A DNA stretch of 46,587 nt from Pseudobdellovibrionaceae bacterium (GTDB lineage: Bacteria > Bdellovibrionota > Bdellovibrionia > Bdellovibrionales > Bdellovibrionaceae). The DNA lies in the NCBI GenBank assembly GCA_013359135.1, contig JABWCN010000035.1:1-46587 (forward strand). Direction: 5' to 3'. The notes under the pieces were generated by a model, which had not been told where the DNA came from, did not search any database, and saw nothing but the letters and a program-made list of their open reading frames with translations. Made by a program: the position numbers and the translations under genes. Positions 25,204 to 33,692 of this stretch are shown one piece after another (position 1 is the first letter of the stretch; each line of letters begins with the position of its first letter).

Positions 25204-26013
25204 ATGGAATTTACTGGTTATTTTGCAAGTATTCTTATGGGATTAACTCTAGGGCTTATTGGTGGCGGAGGGTCCATTTTAACAGTGCCTATTCTTGTGT
25301 ATTTATTTTCAATTGTCCCAACGCTTGCAACTACGTACTCTTTATTTATAGTTGGACTCACTGCTTTTTTCGGTGGACTTCGTTATTACAAAAAAGGAGA
25401 AGTGGATTTAAAAACAGCTTTTCTCTTTGCAATTCCGAGTTTTTCAGGAGTTTATTTGACTCGTCATTTTTTATTACCAGCTTTACCAGATCCTGTATTT
25501 GATTTAATTCAGATCCCAGTTTCTAAATCATTACTAATAATGGTTTTATTTTCTATTTTGATGGTTTTTGCATCTTTTTCGATGATTAAAGAAAAAAAAC
25601 AGTCCCAACAGCTAGACGAGACAGGGTCTCAGCAAAAAATCTTATTAGTTTTTTTAAAAGGACTTTTTGTTGGGGGTGTCACGGGTTTTGTGGGTGCAGG
25701 TGGAGGATTTTTAATCATTCCTGCTTTAGTATTACTTATTGGTTTGCCAATGAGAAGAGCTGTGGGGACCTCACTTTCTATTATAGCATTCAATTCACTT
25801 TTAGGTTTTATTGGTGATATCAGGCATCAAGTTTTGATAGATTGGAAGTTACTAATGACACTCTCAACACTAGCTTTGTTAGGCCTTCAGTTGGGTATAA
25901 GGTTAAATAATAAAATTCCTGAAAAAACATTGAAAAAAAATTTTGGATATTTTGTTTTAATTATGGGTAGTTTGATTCTATTTGATCAAATTCGAAGGCA
26001 AATTCAACATTAG
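25204..26013 (+). CDS. TauE/SafE-family (DUF81) sulfite/organosulfonate exporter
   Basis: A 269-aa integral membrane protein of about eight helices in two homologous halves. Each half begins with a Gly-rich segment typical of TauE/SafE: LGLTLGLIGGGGSILTVPIL and GVTGFVGAGGGFLIIPALVL. Family members export sulfite, sulfoacetate or related anions. It follows the ArsR-type gene after about 97 nt on the same strand, an arrangement seen in persulfide/sulfite detoxification loci. The substrate is not determinable from sequence. Confidence 0.9.
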   Translation: MEFTGYFASILMGLTLGLIGGGGSILTVPILVYLFSIVPTLATTYSLFIVGLTAFFGGLRYYKKGEVDLKTAFLFAIPSFSGVYLTRHFLLPALPDPVFDLIQIPVSKSLLIMVLFSILMVFASFSMIKEKKQSQQLDETGSQQKILLVFLKGLFVGGVTGFVGAGGGFLIIPALVLLIGLPMRRAVGTSLSIIAFNSLLGFIGDIRHQVLIDWKLLMTLSTLALLGLQLGIRLNNKIPEKTLKKNFGYFVLIMGSLILFDQIRRQIQH

Positions 26014-26237
26014 ATAGAACTCCGTTAATTATTACTTAGAAGTGTAGGTATATAGAAAGTAGTCGGTGTTATTGCTAATTTGAAATAAATCCAATTTAGC
26101 AAAAACTCTAAACATGATTTGTATCAGGTCATGGATTATAATTTTTTGTACTTTTGTTATAAATTTAATTTTTTCTGTTCTAAATCATTTATTTTTTAAA
26201 ACTTTCATGACAATACTTGAGCTCTAAGGAGAAAAAT

Positions 26238-27674
26238 ATGAAAGTTCAAGATTTAGAAATAGTAGAAAATAAAACCTTTGATGAAATTAAAATCGGTGAC
26301 ACCGCGGCCTTTAATAAAGTTTTAACAAAAAATGATATTGAGTATTTTGCTGTGATTACAGGAAACGCTAATCCCGTTCATTTAAATGAAGACTATGCTC
26401 AAAAAAATTTAGAGAATCACAAAATTGTTGGACATGGAGCTTGGGTCATTTCTTTAATATCAAATTTGTTGGGAAATCATATACCTGGTCCAGGTACTGT
26501 CTATGTTTCACAAGAAAGTCAGTTTCATCATAGGGTAGAGGTTGGTGATACTTTAACTATATCCATCACTGTTAAAGAAAAAAAAATGGAAGGTGGTTTA
26601 GTTATATTTGAAGCAAAAGCTGTTAACCAAAATGGTGAGTTAGTCTTAAGTGGAACATCTGTAGTGAAAGCTCCTAAGAACAAGATGGTTGGCCCAAGGG
26701 TAAAGCTTCCAGAAATTTCTTTAAAATCCAATGTGGACTATTTTGCAAGTTTGATAAGTAAATGTGATCAATTAGAACCTGTTGTTTTTTCTATTTGTCA
26801 CCCTTGTGATCAAACGTCTTTACAAGGACCAATCGATGCTTATAAGGCAGGTTTGATAACACCTATTTTAGTTGGACCAAAACATATTATTGAAAATGTA
26901 GCTAGAGAAAATAACATTGATATTTCTGGTGTTGAAATTATTCATACTGAAAATGCTCATGAATCAGCACTAAAGTCTGTCGAGCTTTGTCGTACGGGTA
27001 GGGCTGAAGTGTTAATGAAAGGAAGTTTGCATACAGATGAAATGATGCATGCTGTAGTTCAAAGAGATACAGGGCTTAGATCTTCACGTAAGATTTCACA
27101 CGTATACGCAATGAGTGTACCAACTTACCCAAGACTTCTGTTGATAACAGATGCGGCTGTGAATATCTATCCTACTCTTGAAGACAAAGTTGATATAATT
27201 CAAAATGCTATTGATTTAGCCATCGTTCTTGGTGTGGAAACCCCTAAGGTCGCAATTTTATCTGCAGTTGAAACTGTTAATCCTAAAATTCAATCAACTA
27301 TTGATGCTGCCGCACTTTGCAAAATGGCTGACAGAGGACAAATCGTTGGAGGTATTTTAGATGGACCTTTGGCTTTTGATAATGCAGTAAGTATTGAGGC
27401 TGCAAAAATAAAAAAAATCGTATCTAAAGTTTCAGGACAAGCTGATATTTTAGTTGCTCCAGATCTTGAAGCTGGAAATATGATTGCAAAACAACTAGAT
27501 TATTTAGCTGGTGCTGCTACTGCTGGGATTGTTCTAGGGGCAAAAGTACCTATTGTGTTAACTAGCAGAGCTGAAAGCCCTAAAGCAAGAAAGACCTCAG
27601 CGGCATTGGCAGTTTTAGTAGCTCACAATAGAAGAGATCGTAAAAGAAAAGAACTAGCATTAGGTAAAATATAA
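26238..27674 (+). CDS. Bifunctional MaoC-like enoyl-CoA hydratase/phosphate acyltransferase
   Basis: About 478 aa. The N-terminal MaoC/hot-dog domain (about 10-150) has the hydratase motif TGNANPVHLNEDYA. It is fused to a PTA_PTB phosphotransacylase domain (about 165-475) with LMKGSLHTDEMMHAVV, SHVYAMSVPTYPRLLLITDA and a GGILDGPLAFDNAVS loop. The C-terminal domain exchanges acyl-CoA and phosphate, making acyl-phosphate for the kinase encoded 27 nt downstream. ATG 26238 follows an AAGGAG ribosome-binding site; the frame is open 21 nt further upstream. Acetyl versus butyryl preference is unclear. Confidence 0.93.
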   Translation: MKVQDLEIVENKTFDEIKIGDTAAFNKVLTKNDIEYFAVITGNANPVHLNEDYAQKNLENHKIVGHGAWVISLISNLLGNHIPGPGTVYVSQESQFHHRVEVGDTLTISITVKEKKMEGGLVIFEAKAVNQNGELVLSGTSVVKAPKNKMVGPRVKLPEISLKSNVDYFASLISKCDQLEPVVFSICHPCDQTSLQGPIDAYKAGLITPILVGPKHIIENVARENNIDISGVEIIHTENAHESALKSVELCRTGRAEVLMKGSLHTDEMMHAVVQRDTGLRSSRKISHVYAMSVPTYPRLLLITDAAVNIYPTLEDKVDIIQNAIDLAIVLGVETPKVAILSAVETVNPKIQSTIDAAALCKMADRGQIVGGILDGPLAFDNAVSIEAAKIKKIVSKVSGQADILVAPDLEAGNMIAKQLDYLAGAATAGIVLGAKVPIVLTSRAESPKARKTSAALAVLVAHNRRDRKRKELALGKI

Positions 27675-27701
27675 GACTCGAGTAGAAGTGAAGGAAAAAT
27701 T

Positions 27702-28883
27702 ATGAAAGAAGCTATATTAGTCATAAATGCGGGATCATCGAGCATTAAGTTTTCAGTTTTTTTTAATGAAGAAGGCGAATTAAATTTGCAATCTAGAGGA
27801 CAAATCGATGGAATTGGAGTGAGTCCAAAGTTTATCGTAAAAGATGATTCTAATAAAATTCTTGAGAGTAAAGAATGGATGAATGAAAAAGCCATTAATC
27901 ATGAATTTCTATTGAAATTTTTAATTGATTGGCTCAATCAAAATTTAAAAGGTGCAAAAGTTAAAGTTGCTGGCCATAGAGTAGTTCATGGAGGAAGTGA
28001 TTTTACTAAGTCTGTTTTGGTAACAGATGAAATTATTTTTAAACTTGAAAAATTAATCCCATTAGCACCACTTCATCAACCTCATAACTTAGCTGCTATA
28101 AAAGCTTTAAAAAAAGTTTATCCGGACCTAGCTCAGATAGCTTGCTTTGATACTTCTTTTCATACGACAAATCCAGATGTTTTAAGACATTTTTTCATTC
28201 CTAGAGAGTTAGAAAAAGAAGGAGTAAAAAAATATGGTTTTCATGGGCTTTCTTATGAATATATAGCTAACACATTAAAAGAATCATACCCTGACATAGC
28301 TAATAAGAAAGTAGTTATTGCTCACCTTGGTAGTGGATCAAGTATGTGTGTTATTAATAAGGGATTTAGCGTGTTTACTTCCATGGGGTTAACGGCACTT
28401 GAGGGCTTGCCTATGGGAACTAGACCTGGAAACTTGGACTCTGGTGTAATTTTATATCTAATGAGAGAGAAAAAAATGACGGCAGATCAAATTGAAAGTT
28501 TCCTTTATAAGAAATCAGGATTATTAGGTCTTTCAGAGATTAGTAATGATATGAGAGTTTTGGAAGAAAGTTCAGATCCAAAGGCTAAAGAAACTATCGA
28601 GGCATTTTCTTGGAGAATATGTCAAATGGTAGGAAGTCTAGCGGCAACTGTCGGAGGCATAGATGCGTTAGTTTTTACAGCTGGGATTGGTGAGAATTCT
28701 TCGACGCTAAGAGCTTTAGTTTGCGAAAAACTAGCTTGGATTGGTCTAAAAATAGACGAAAAACTTAATCAAACTAAAGGAACAATCTGTATAAATACAG
28801 AAGAAAGTAAAGTGAAAGTCCTTGTTATTCCAACAAATGAAGAACTTATGATTGCAAAACATAGTCTTGAAGTCTTGGAGTAA
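27702..28883 (+). CDS. ackA: AckA, acetate kinase
   Basis: A 393-aa ASKHA-fold kinase with the two acetate-kinase signatures: ILVINAGSSSIKFSVF at the N-terminus, and HRVVHGG plus GFHGLSYEYI, GSGSSMCVI and MGTRPGNLDSGVI in the core. C-terminal AGIGENSS is intact. It makes ATP and acetate from acetyl phosphate. It is co-transcribed with the MaoC-PTA gene, giving an acyl-CoA to ATP substrate-level phosphorylation pair. Transcription likely ends at the strong hairpin 28945-28977. Confidence 0.96.
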   Translation: MKEAILVINAGSSSIKFSVFFNEEGELNLQSRGQIDGIGVSPKFIVKDDSNKILESKEWMNEKAINHEFLLKFLIDWLNQNLKGAKVKVAGHRVVHGGSDFTKSVLVTDEIIFKLEKLIPLAPLHQPHNLAAIKALKKVYPDLAQIACFDTSFHTTNPDVLRHFFIPRELEKEGVKKYGFHGLSYEYIANTLKESYPDIANKKVVIAHLGSGSSMCVINKGFSVFTSMGLTALEGLPMGTRPGNLDSGVILYLMREKKMTADQIESFLYKKSGLLGLSEISNDMRVLEESSDPKAKETIEAFSWRICQMVGSLAATVGGIDALVFTAGIGENSSTLRALVCEKLAWIGLKIDEKLNQTKGTICINTEESKVKVLVIPTNEELMIAKHSLEVLE

Positions 28884-28944
28884 AAGATAGGGACTAGGTG
28901 ATTTCTTAGGTGTATCCTAAAGTTGTTTATTTTTAAAAATTGTG

Positions 28945-28977
28945 AAATCCTCAAGTTACAACTTGAGGATTTTTTTT
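28945..28977 (+). terminator. Strong intrinsic terminator of ackA that also holds the KirBac ribosome-binding site
   Basis: AAATCCTCAAGTT (28945-28957), a 2-nt spacer AC, and AACTTGAGGATTT (28960-28972) form a perfect 13-bp inverted repeat followed by a T run to 28977. The next base begins ATG of the K+-channel gene. GAGG (28965-28968) in the 3' arm lies 9 nt before that ATG and is its only plausible Shine-Dalgarno site, so the hairpin would also mask translation start. Confidence 0.85.
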
Positions 28978-29844
28978 ATGGCACCAAAAAGGTCGTTAAA
29001 TAAAAATGGTACAGATAATATCAACCGAAAGAGTTTGAGAAAAAATGTCTCCGATTTGTATCACTCTTTAATGTCAATGCGCTGGTCAGATTTTTTTGTT
29101 CTGACTATTTGTGTGTATATTGTCATTAATCTTTTTTTTGGAACTCTTTATTTTTTACTTGGCCCCGAAGGATTATCTGGGCTGGTACATACCAACGGAC
29201 TTGATTTTTTTGAAGAATGCTACTTTTTCAGTGTGCAGACTTTTTCTACTATTGGTTATGGCAGAGTTTCACCGGTTGGGTTAGTTCAGAATATTTTAGT
29301 AGCTATAGAGGCTTTTACGGGGATGTTAAGTATAGCGGTTATGTCAGGGCTTTTGTTTACTAAATTTTCACGACCAATTTCTAAAGTTATATTTAGTGAA
29401 GTGGCTTTAATTACTTCTCATAGAGGACAGAGGTGCTTGGTTTTTAGAATGGCGAATTCAAGATTAAATCAAATCGTTGAAGCCACTGTGACGGTATCAA
29501 TATTGATGTCGACAAAAACTCCTGAAGGACAATACCTTAGAGTCCAGCATGACTTGAACTTGATTCGTAGTCGCAGCTTATTTTTTACTATGAGTTGGTT
29601 AGTAGCACACATTATTGATGAAAAAAGTCCACTTTTTAATAAATCAACGGAAGATTTAGATGCCGTTGACGCTGAAATCATAGTTTCAGTTTTAGGCTTT
29701 GATGAGACTTATGGACAAACAATTCATGCAAGAACCTCTTTTGTTGCTCAAGAATTAGTATTTGATAAGCAGTTTGTAGATATTATTAGTAGAACTGATG
29801 GACTGTTAAATATTGATCTAGATAAAATTTCTACTGTTCACTAA
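28978..29844 (+). CDS. KirBac-type inward-rectifier potassium channel
   Basis: About 288 aa. A short basic N-terminus and slide helix (LRKNVSDLYHSLMSMRWSDFF) precede TM1 (LTICVYIVINLFFGTLYFLL), a pore helix with selectivity filter TFSTIGYGRVSP, and TM2 (ILVAIEAFTGMLSIAVMSGLLF). A ~170-residue cytoplasmic immunoglobulin-like Kir domain follows (FRMANSRLNQIVEATVTVSI, then HIIDEKSPLFN). ATG 28978 is chosen because the longer frame from GTG 28942 would run through the terminator stem, and because KirBac N-termini begin with such a basic stretch. Translation is likely limited by the hairpin over its ribosome-binding site. Confidence 0.9.
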   Translation: MAPKRSLNKNGTDNINRKSLRKNVSDLYHSLMSMRWSDFFVLTICVYIVINLFFGTLYFLLGPEGLSGLVHTNGLDFFEECYFFSVQTFSTIGYGRVSPVGLVQNILVAIEAFTGMLSIAVMSGLLFTKFSRPISKVIFSEVALITSHRGQRCLVFRMANSRLNQIVEATVTVSILMSTKTPEGQYLRVQHDLNLIRSRSLFFTMSWLVAHIIDEKSPLFNKSTEDLDAVDAEIIVSVLGFDETYGQTIHARTSFVAQELVFDKQFVDIISRTDGLLNIDLDKISTVH

Positions 29845-29998
29845 ATTTTAAGTAATGCTATTGAGTAAGTATAGAATGATGGACGTTTTTCAACACTTTT
29901 TTTTATAGTGTCTATTAATTTGACAACTTAGTGTGAATTAATTGCATATCGGGTTGGTTTCAAAACTGCTACTAAGTTGATAAATGAGGTAGTCAAAG

Positions 29999-30778
29999 AT
30001 GAACACTTTTTTAAAGCATAAATTAGCTGAAATTAAACAGATGAATCCATCATTCTCAATTCGTGCTTTTGCAAAAAAAGCAGCTATCAGCCCCGGAGCC
30101 ATGAGCGAAATTGTTCAAGGTAAGCGTAAAATCACTCAAAAAATGGCAGAAAAAATTATTAACAATTTGAATTTAAACCCCACAGAAAGAAATTTATTTT
30201 TAGCTGAAATTGGATTAAGTAAACTATCAGATTTAGGAATTAAAAAAGTTTCTTTTTTATCAAGAAGCCAGCTACAGTTTATTACAGAGGGATATCATTT
30301 TGCTTTACTTTCACTGATGAAAACAAAAGACTTTAGAAATGATATTTCATGGATAGCACAGAGATTAAATATATCTGTTGAACGTGCACAATTAGCAGTA
30401 AACAGATTAGTCCAGGCTAATTTAATTCGTATAGAAGATGGAAAAATGTTGAAAACAAAAACTATGATTTCAACTTCTGATGACGTAAAAGACAGTTATG
30501 TACAAGCATCACATTTAGATACTTTGAAGTTAGCCAAGAATTCATTGTTGACTGATCCAGTAAATATAAGAGATTTCACCTATTTCACTTTTCCAGCCGA
30601 TCCAGAATTGATTCCTTTGGTTAAAGAAAAAATTAGAGCTTTTCAAGATGAAATCTATGCTCTTTTTGAAGGTCGTGAAAATACTGAGGTTTATCGTCTT
30701 GCGATTCATTTTTTTCCTCAAACTAAAAAAGTTTCCGATAACCACCAAAAAGGAGACTCTAGTGAAAGGATTGCATAA
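29999..30778 (+). CDS. TIGR02147/DUF4423-type DNA-binding regulator (copy A)
   Basis: A 259-aa protein. The N-terminal ~65 residues form an HTH of Cro/XRE type (FSIRAFAKKAAISPGAMSEIV, QGKRKITQKMAEKIINNLNL). The rest matches the DUF4423 layout: ITEGYHFALLSLMKTKDFRNDISWIAQRLN, AQLAVNRLVQANLIRIEDGKM, and a late FTYFTFPADPELIPLVKEKIRAFQDE. This family is expanded in Bdellovibrio and Fibrobacter, usually next to exported proteins. The ribosome-binding site is GAGG. The last 17 nt overlap the next gene, so it is coupled to the two exported proteins downstream. Confidence 0.88.
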   Translation: MNTFLKHKLAEIKQMNPSFSIRAFAKKAAISPGAMSEIVQGKRKITQKMAEKIINNLNLNPTERNLFLAEIGLSKLSDLGIKKVSFLSRSQLQFITEGYHFALLSLMKTKDFRNDISWIAQRLNISVERAQLAVNRLVQANLIRIEDGKMLKTKTMISTSDDVKDSYVQASHLDTLKLAKNSLLTDPVNIRDFTYFTFPADPELIPLVKEKIRAFQDEIYALFEGRENTEVYRLAIHFFPQTKKVSDNHQKGDSSERIA

Positions 30779-31262
30779 AATTGTCACTGGTATAACTTTA
30801 CTTTTTTCTTTCGCTACGTGGAGCCAAGAGAGAGGTGGTAACGGTGGTGATTTCACACGTGAAGAGCTTGTTAATTTCATTGAAAAGGCATCTGAAGTAG
30901 TAAATTACGCTGCATTTTCTGATGATCATGAAAAAATTGGTTCACTTTCAACTATAGCAGCTCAGGTTTTTAACTTAAAAGACCAAGAGTTTCCAGAGTT
31001 TACTCAAAGTGTTTTGATTATTCCAAGTTCTTTATTTATTCAGGGAAAAAAATCCTCGTGTTTAGTCTCAACGAATTCATTTATTCGAAGTGTAATTGAA
31101 AAACAAACAGGAATAGAAGTCTTTAGTAAAATTGTCTTTTATGAAGATCTTTCTCCGTTGCAGAAGCAGAGTGTTGATACAAGTTTAAATCGGGCATTGA
31201 ATGGTAAAGAACGATGGATTTCAAATTATTGTCTTTATGGAAGTAAGGAGAGCAGAAAATGA
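30762..31262 (+). CDS. Small exported protein of the GGNGGD type
   Basis: About 166 aa. GTG 30762 follows AGGAG at ideal spacing, inside the end of the regulator gene. This start gives a proper signal peptide (HKIVTGITLLFSFATWS) with the mature protein beginning QERGGNGGDFTREELVNFI, an N-terminal pattern frequent in Bdellovibrio exported proteins. The frame is open from 30648, but that would place the whole extension inside the regulator. The mature region has two cysteines (SSCLVS and NYCLYG) and no known domain. Its stop overlaps the next gene's ATG by 4 nt. Confidence 0.75.
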   Translation: MKGLHKIVTGITLLFSFATWSQERGGNGGDFTREELVNFIEKASEVVNYAAFSDDHEKIGSLSTIAAQVFNLKDQEFPEFTQSVLIIPSSLFIQGKKSSCLVSTNSFIRSVIEKQTGIEVFSKIVFYEDLSPLQKQSVDTSLNRALNGKERWISNYCLYGSKESRK

Positions 31263-32545
31263 AATATATTAGCCTTTGCCTTTTTACACTCCTACTTTCT
31301 TTTAATTATTCCTTTGCACAAGGGTTTGATAAAAATGAGTTTAAACGTTTGGCACATGAGTTGGTTAGTGATTTAGAAAAATTTTATGGATCATCCTATG
31401 TGGATCAGGGGTTTGAGTTTGACCTTAAAAAATATCATGAAATTATTGAGCATACAGAAATTAAAGGTGTAGAACAGAAGCTTTTCAATGAGTACTATGA
31501 AATGACTTCAGACGGTAAAGAAGTTAGAATTAATGAGCCTGCTGATGCCATTAACTATTTTCCTGGCAAAAATCTTATTTATTATTACAAAAGTGTTTGG
31601 GAGAATAAATATTCAGAAAAAAAAATCGAATCTTTGAAGCTAATGATTCACCATGAATTTGTTCCCTATTTTATCAAACGTGCAGATAGAAGTTATCAAT
31701 TTAATAAAAAAGTTAAAGAAATGTTTGAAAGTAAGCTTCAGTTACTTGATTTAGAAGAAGGATTCTATGAACCCATTTATTTTGGAGATCCCCTTCAACA
31801 ATTATTAGTTAAAAATAGTTGGTATTATGTTCAAGTTGATAAACCAAATGGGCATATAATTCTTAACGTGGTAGAAAACCCTCGTAGAGATGCTTGGGCT
31901 TTAGATGCTTACGTACTTCCTCCAATGCTGTTTAAGGTACCAAGGCAAACTAAGTTTTTCTGGATTCCAACTCCTGGTGATTTACCTATTAAAGAAATAG
32001 AGCTTAATATTGACCCAAGTTTTGAAGCTTATCCTTTTGTTCGTATGATTTCAAGACAATCATTTGGAATGGGATTGGTCCAAGATAGAAATACAATTTC
32101 AGCTGATGGGAAACTGAAATCGACTAATACTTTTGAAAAGCAAGTGATTTTTTCGAAAGTAAAAGATTTAAGTAATATTAATTGGGAGCGACCTAAATCT
32201 TTCATAGTTTATGGATTTGATATTCGTGAAAAAATATCATGTGATGGTGTGCAAGAAAAATTGAGACTTGATCTCATTAAATTTTGTGACCAAATTGAGG
32301 AAAAATACAAAGTTAGAATTAACAAAGAGGAATGTCGAAGACAACAACCTGTGATTACAGATCTTAAGACACATGCTTTATATAAAAAATTTAGTTGTGC
32401 TTATTCGGGAGAACTAAGTATTCCTATGCCTCAAAATTTTTATCCCATTAGTTATGATTATTATCGTCTTGTATTGTTTAGATGGAATAGTATGTTGATG
32501 AGAAGTATGAATCCAAATCTAAATTCCTTGCAAATCGGATTTTGA
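31259..32545 (+). CDS. Exported protein of unknown function
   Basis: A 428-aa protein with a signal peptide (KYISLCLFTLLLSFNYSFA). The region SLKLMIHHEFVPYFIKRADRSYQFN resembles the H-E-containing 'L-x-x-HE' helix seen in other Bdellovibrio exported proteins, but the motif is not a complete HExxH zinc site. Later beta-rich segments (FIVYGFDIREKISCDGVQEK) and four cysteines near the C-terminus suggest disulfides. It is the third gene of the TIGR02147-A operon (4-nt overlap), so its expression is probably tied to that regulator. Confidence 0.72.
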   Translation: MKYISLCLFTLLLSFNYSFAQGFDKNEFKRLAHELVSDLEKFYGSSYVDQGFEFDLKKYHEIIEHTEIKGVEQKLFNEYYEMTSDGKEVRINEPADAINYFPGKNLIYYYKSVWENKYSEKKIESLKLMIHHEFVPYFIKRADRSYQFNKKVKEMFESKLQLLDLEEGFYEPIYFGDPLQQLLVKNSWYYVQVDKPNGHIILNVVENPRRDAWALDAYVLPPMLFKVPRQTKFFWIPTPGDLPIKEIELNIDPSFEAYPFVRMISRQSFGMGLVQDRNTISADGKLKSTNTFEKQVIFSKVKDLSNINWERPKSFIVYGFDIREKISCDGVQEKLRLDLIKFCDQIEEKYKVRINKEECRRQQPVITDLKTHALYKKFSCAYSGELSIPMPQNFYPISYDYYRLVLFRWNSMLMRSMNPNLNSLQIGF

Positions 32546-32631
32546 GGTATTTTATTTCTTAGGAAAAGATTTATTCTATTTTCCGTGTTCTAAATCAGTT
32601 AATCTAATTTAAAGGTAATTAAGAGTAATCC

Positions 32632-33660
32632 TTATTTTACAAGTGATGGATTAAAAATATAAAAATGAGTGCAGCTGTTTTTATATTTTCTTATTTCTGC
32701 CTCAAAATTTTTAATCAGCTCATCAGATTCTTTTTTTATTTCAATTTCTGATAAATTTCCCGATAAGGTACGAGTAAACTTAGATAAATCGCCAGATAGC
32801 GTCCAATCGTTTAAAAATGAAGTTTCCGTAGGGTATATAAGAGAAGAGGGTAGGTTTCCATCAACTCTAATCAACGTGTCAAAGATTGAAGATAGAACAG
32901 GAAAAGTTGTGTAGTCAGGATAAAGTCTTTTAATTATTTTTTCAATTTTTCCTTTGAAGGTCAGTTCAATAAAATGCGATACATTAACAGTTTTGACAGA
33001 TATTGCTCTCATTGTGGCTAGTGATTGTATTAAAGTTTCTAGGCAGTTTTTAGGAGGATTTGAATCTAGATGTAATGCCCAATGATCTAGTTTTTCTTTG
33101 ACGAGTTGCCATTCATCCTTGCTAAGTGGGTTATGAAACTCACCAACGACGTAATGAACCTTTCCTAGTCGATCCGCTGATCGTTTCCAGAATTCAGAGA
33201 TAAATATTTTTTGAATTCCTGTAGAGTTTGTGAATTCATACAGATAAGCACCGTCCTTTTCTATGGATACAATTCCAAGGTGGTCAATTTTACTTCTAGT
33301 GCCCATCTGGACTAATACGAGTTTAATTTCAGGATTTTGCTTTGCCCATAAAATCAAATGTCCTAATTCGACTTCTACAGTTTCCAAACCTTTTGCTGTT
33401 GATTCACTCAACCAGTCCTTAGTTTCAATATTAGGGCTGTCGACCTTTTCATAGTTTCCAACGACAGGGACTCCTGCAATTGGAGAAATGACTTTAATTG
33501 GTTCAAACTGGTTGTTACCATTATCAAATTTCTCTGGTGTAAAGATGGTACCAACAGGAAGTTTTCTAGTGAGCGAACCAGCAGTTCCAATGGTAAGAAA
33601 GTTTTTTACCCCATAGCGACCCAAGGCACGCATTAAATCGGCAGATAAACTTCCATACAT
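32632..33660 (-). CDS. Nucleoside-phosphorylase-like protein, C-terminal part (probably split by a frameshift)
   Basis: A 342-aa frame starting ATG 33660, with only a poor ribosome-binding site. It begins in the middle of a phosphorylase/MTAN-like fold: MYGSLSADLMRALGRYGVKN then FLTIGTAGSL then PVGTIFTP resembles the GxGxPS…ELIxxYGVKxIIRIGTCGA core. LETVEVELGHLILWAKQ resembles the VEMEAxxL substrate-binding segment. The open frame extends upstream of the ATG (NNGQTLWLFKA) to about 33714 and overlaps the end of the gene at 33693-34406, which supplies the missing N-terminal half. The C-terminal ~120 residues have no recognised domain. Confidence 0.6.
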   Translation of the reverse strand: MYGSLSADLMRALGRYGVKNFLTIGTAGSLTRKLPVGTIFTPEKFDNGNNQFEPIKVISPIAGVPVVGNYEKVDSPNIETKDWLSESTAKGLETVEVELGHLILWAKQNPEIKLVLVQMGTRSKIDHLGIVSIEKDGAYLYEFTNSTGIQKIFISEFWKRSADRLGKVHYVVGEFHNPLSKDEWQLVKEKLDHWALHLDSNPPKNCLETLIQSLATMRAISVKTVNVSHFIELTFKGKIEKIIKRLYPDYTTFPVLSSIFDTLIRVDGNLPSSLIYPTETSFLNDWTLSGDLSKFTRTLSGNLSEIEIKKESDELIKNFEAEIRKYKNSCTHFYIFNPSLVK

Positions 33661-33692
33661 AGCCTTAAATAGCCAAAGGGTTTGTCCATTGT

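Noticed and set aside
28942-28977. GTG start for the K+ channel at 28942
   Set aside because: It would translate the terminator stem-loop and T run. KirBac-type N-terminal sequence begins at ATG 28978.
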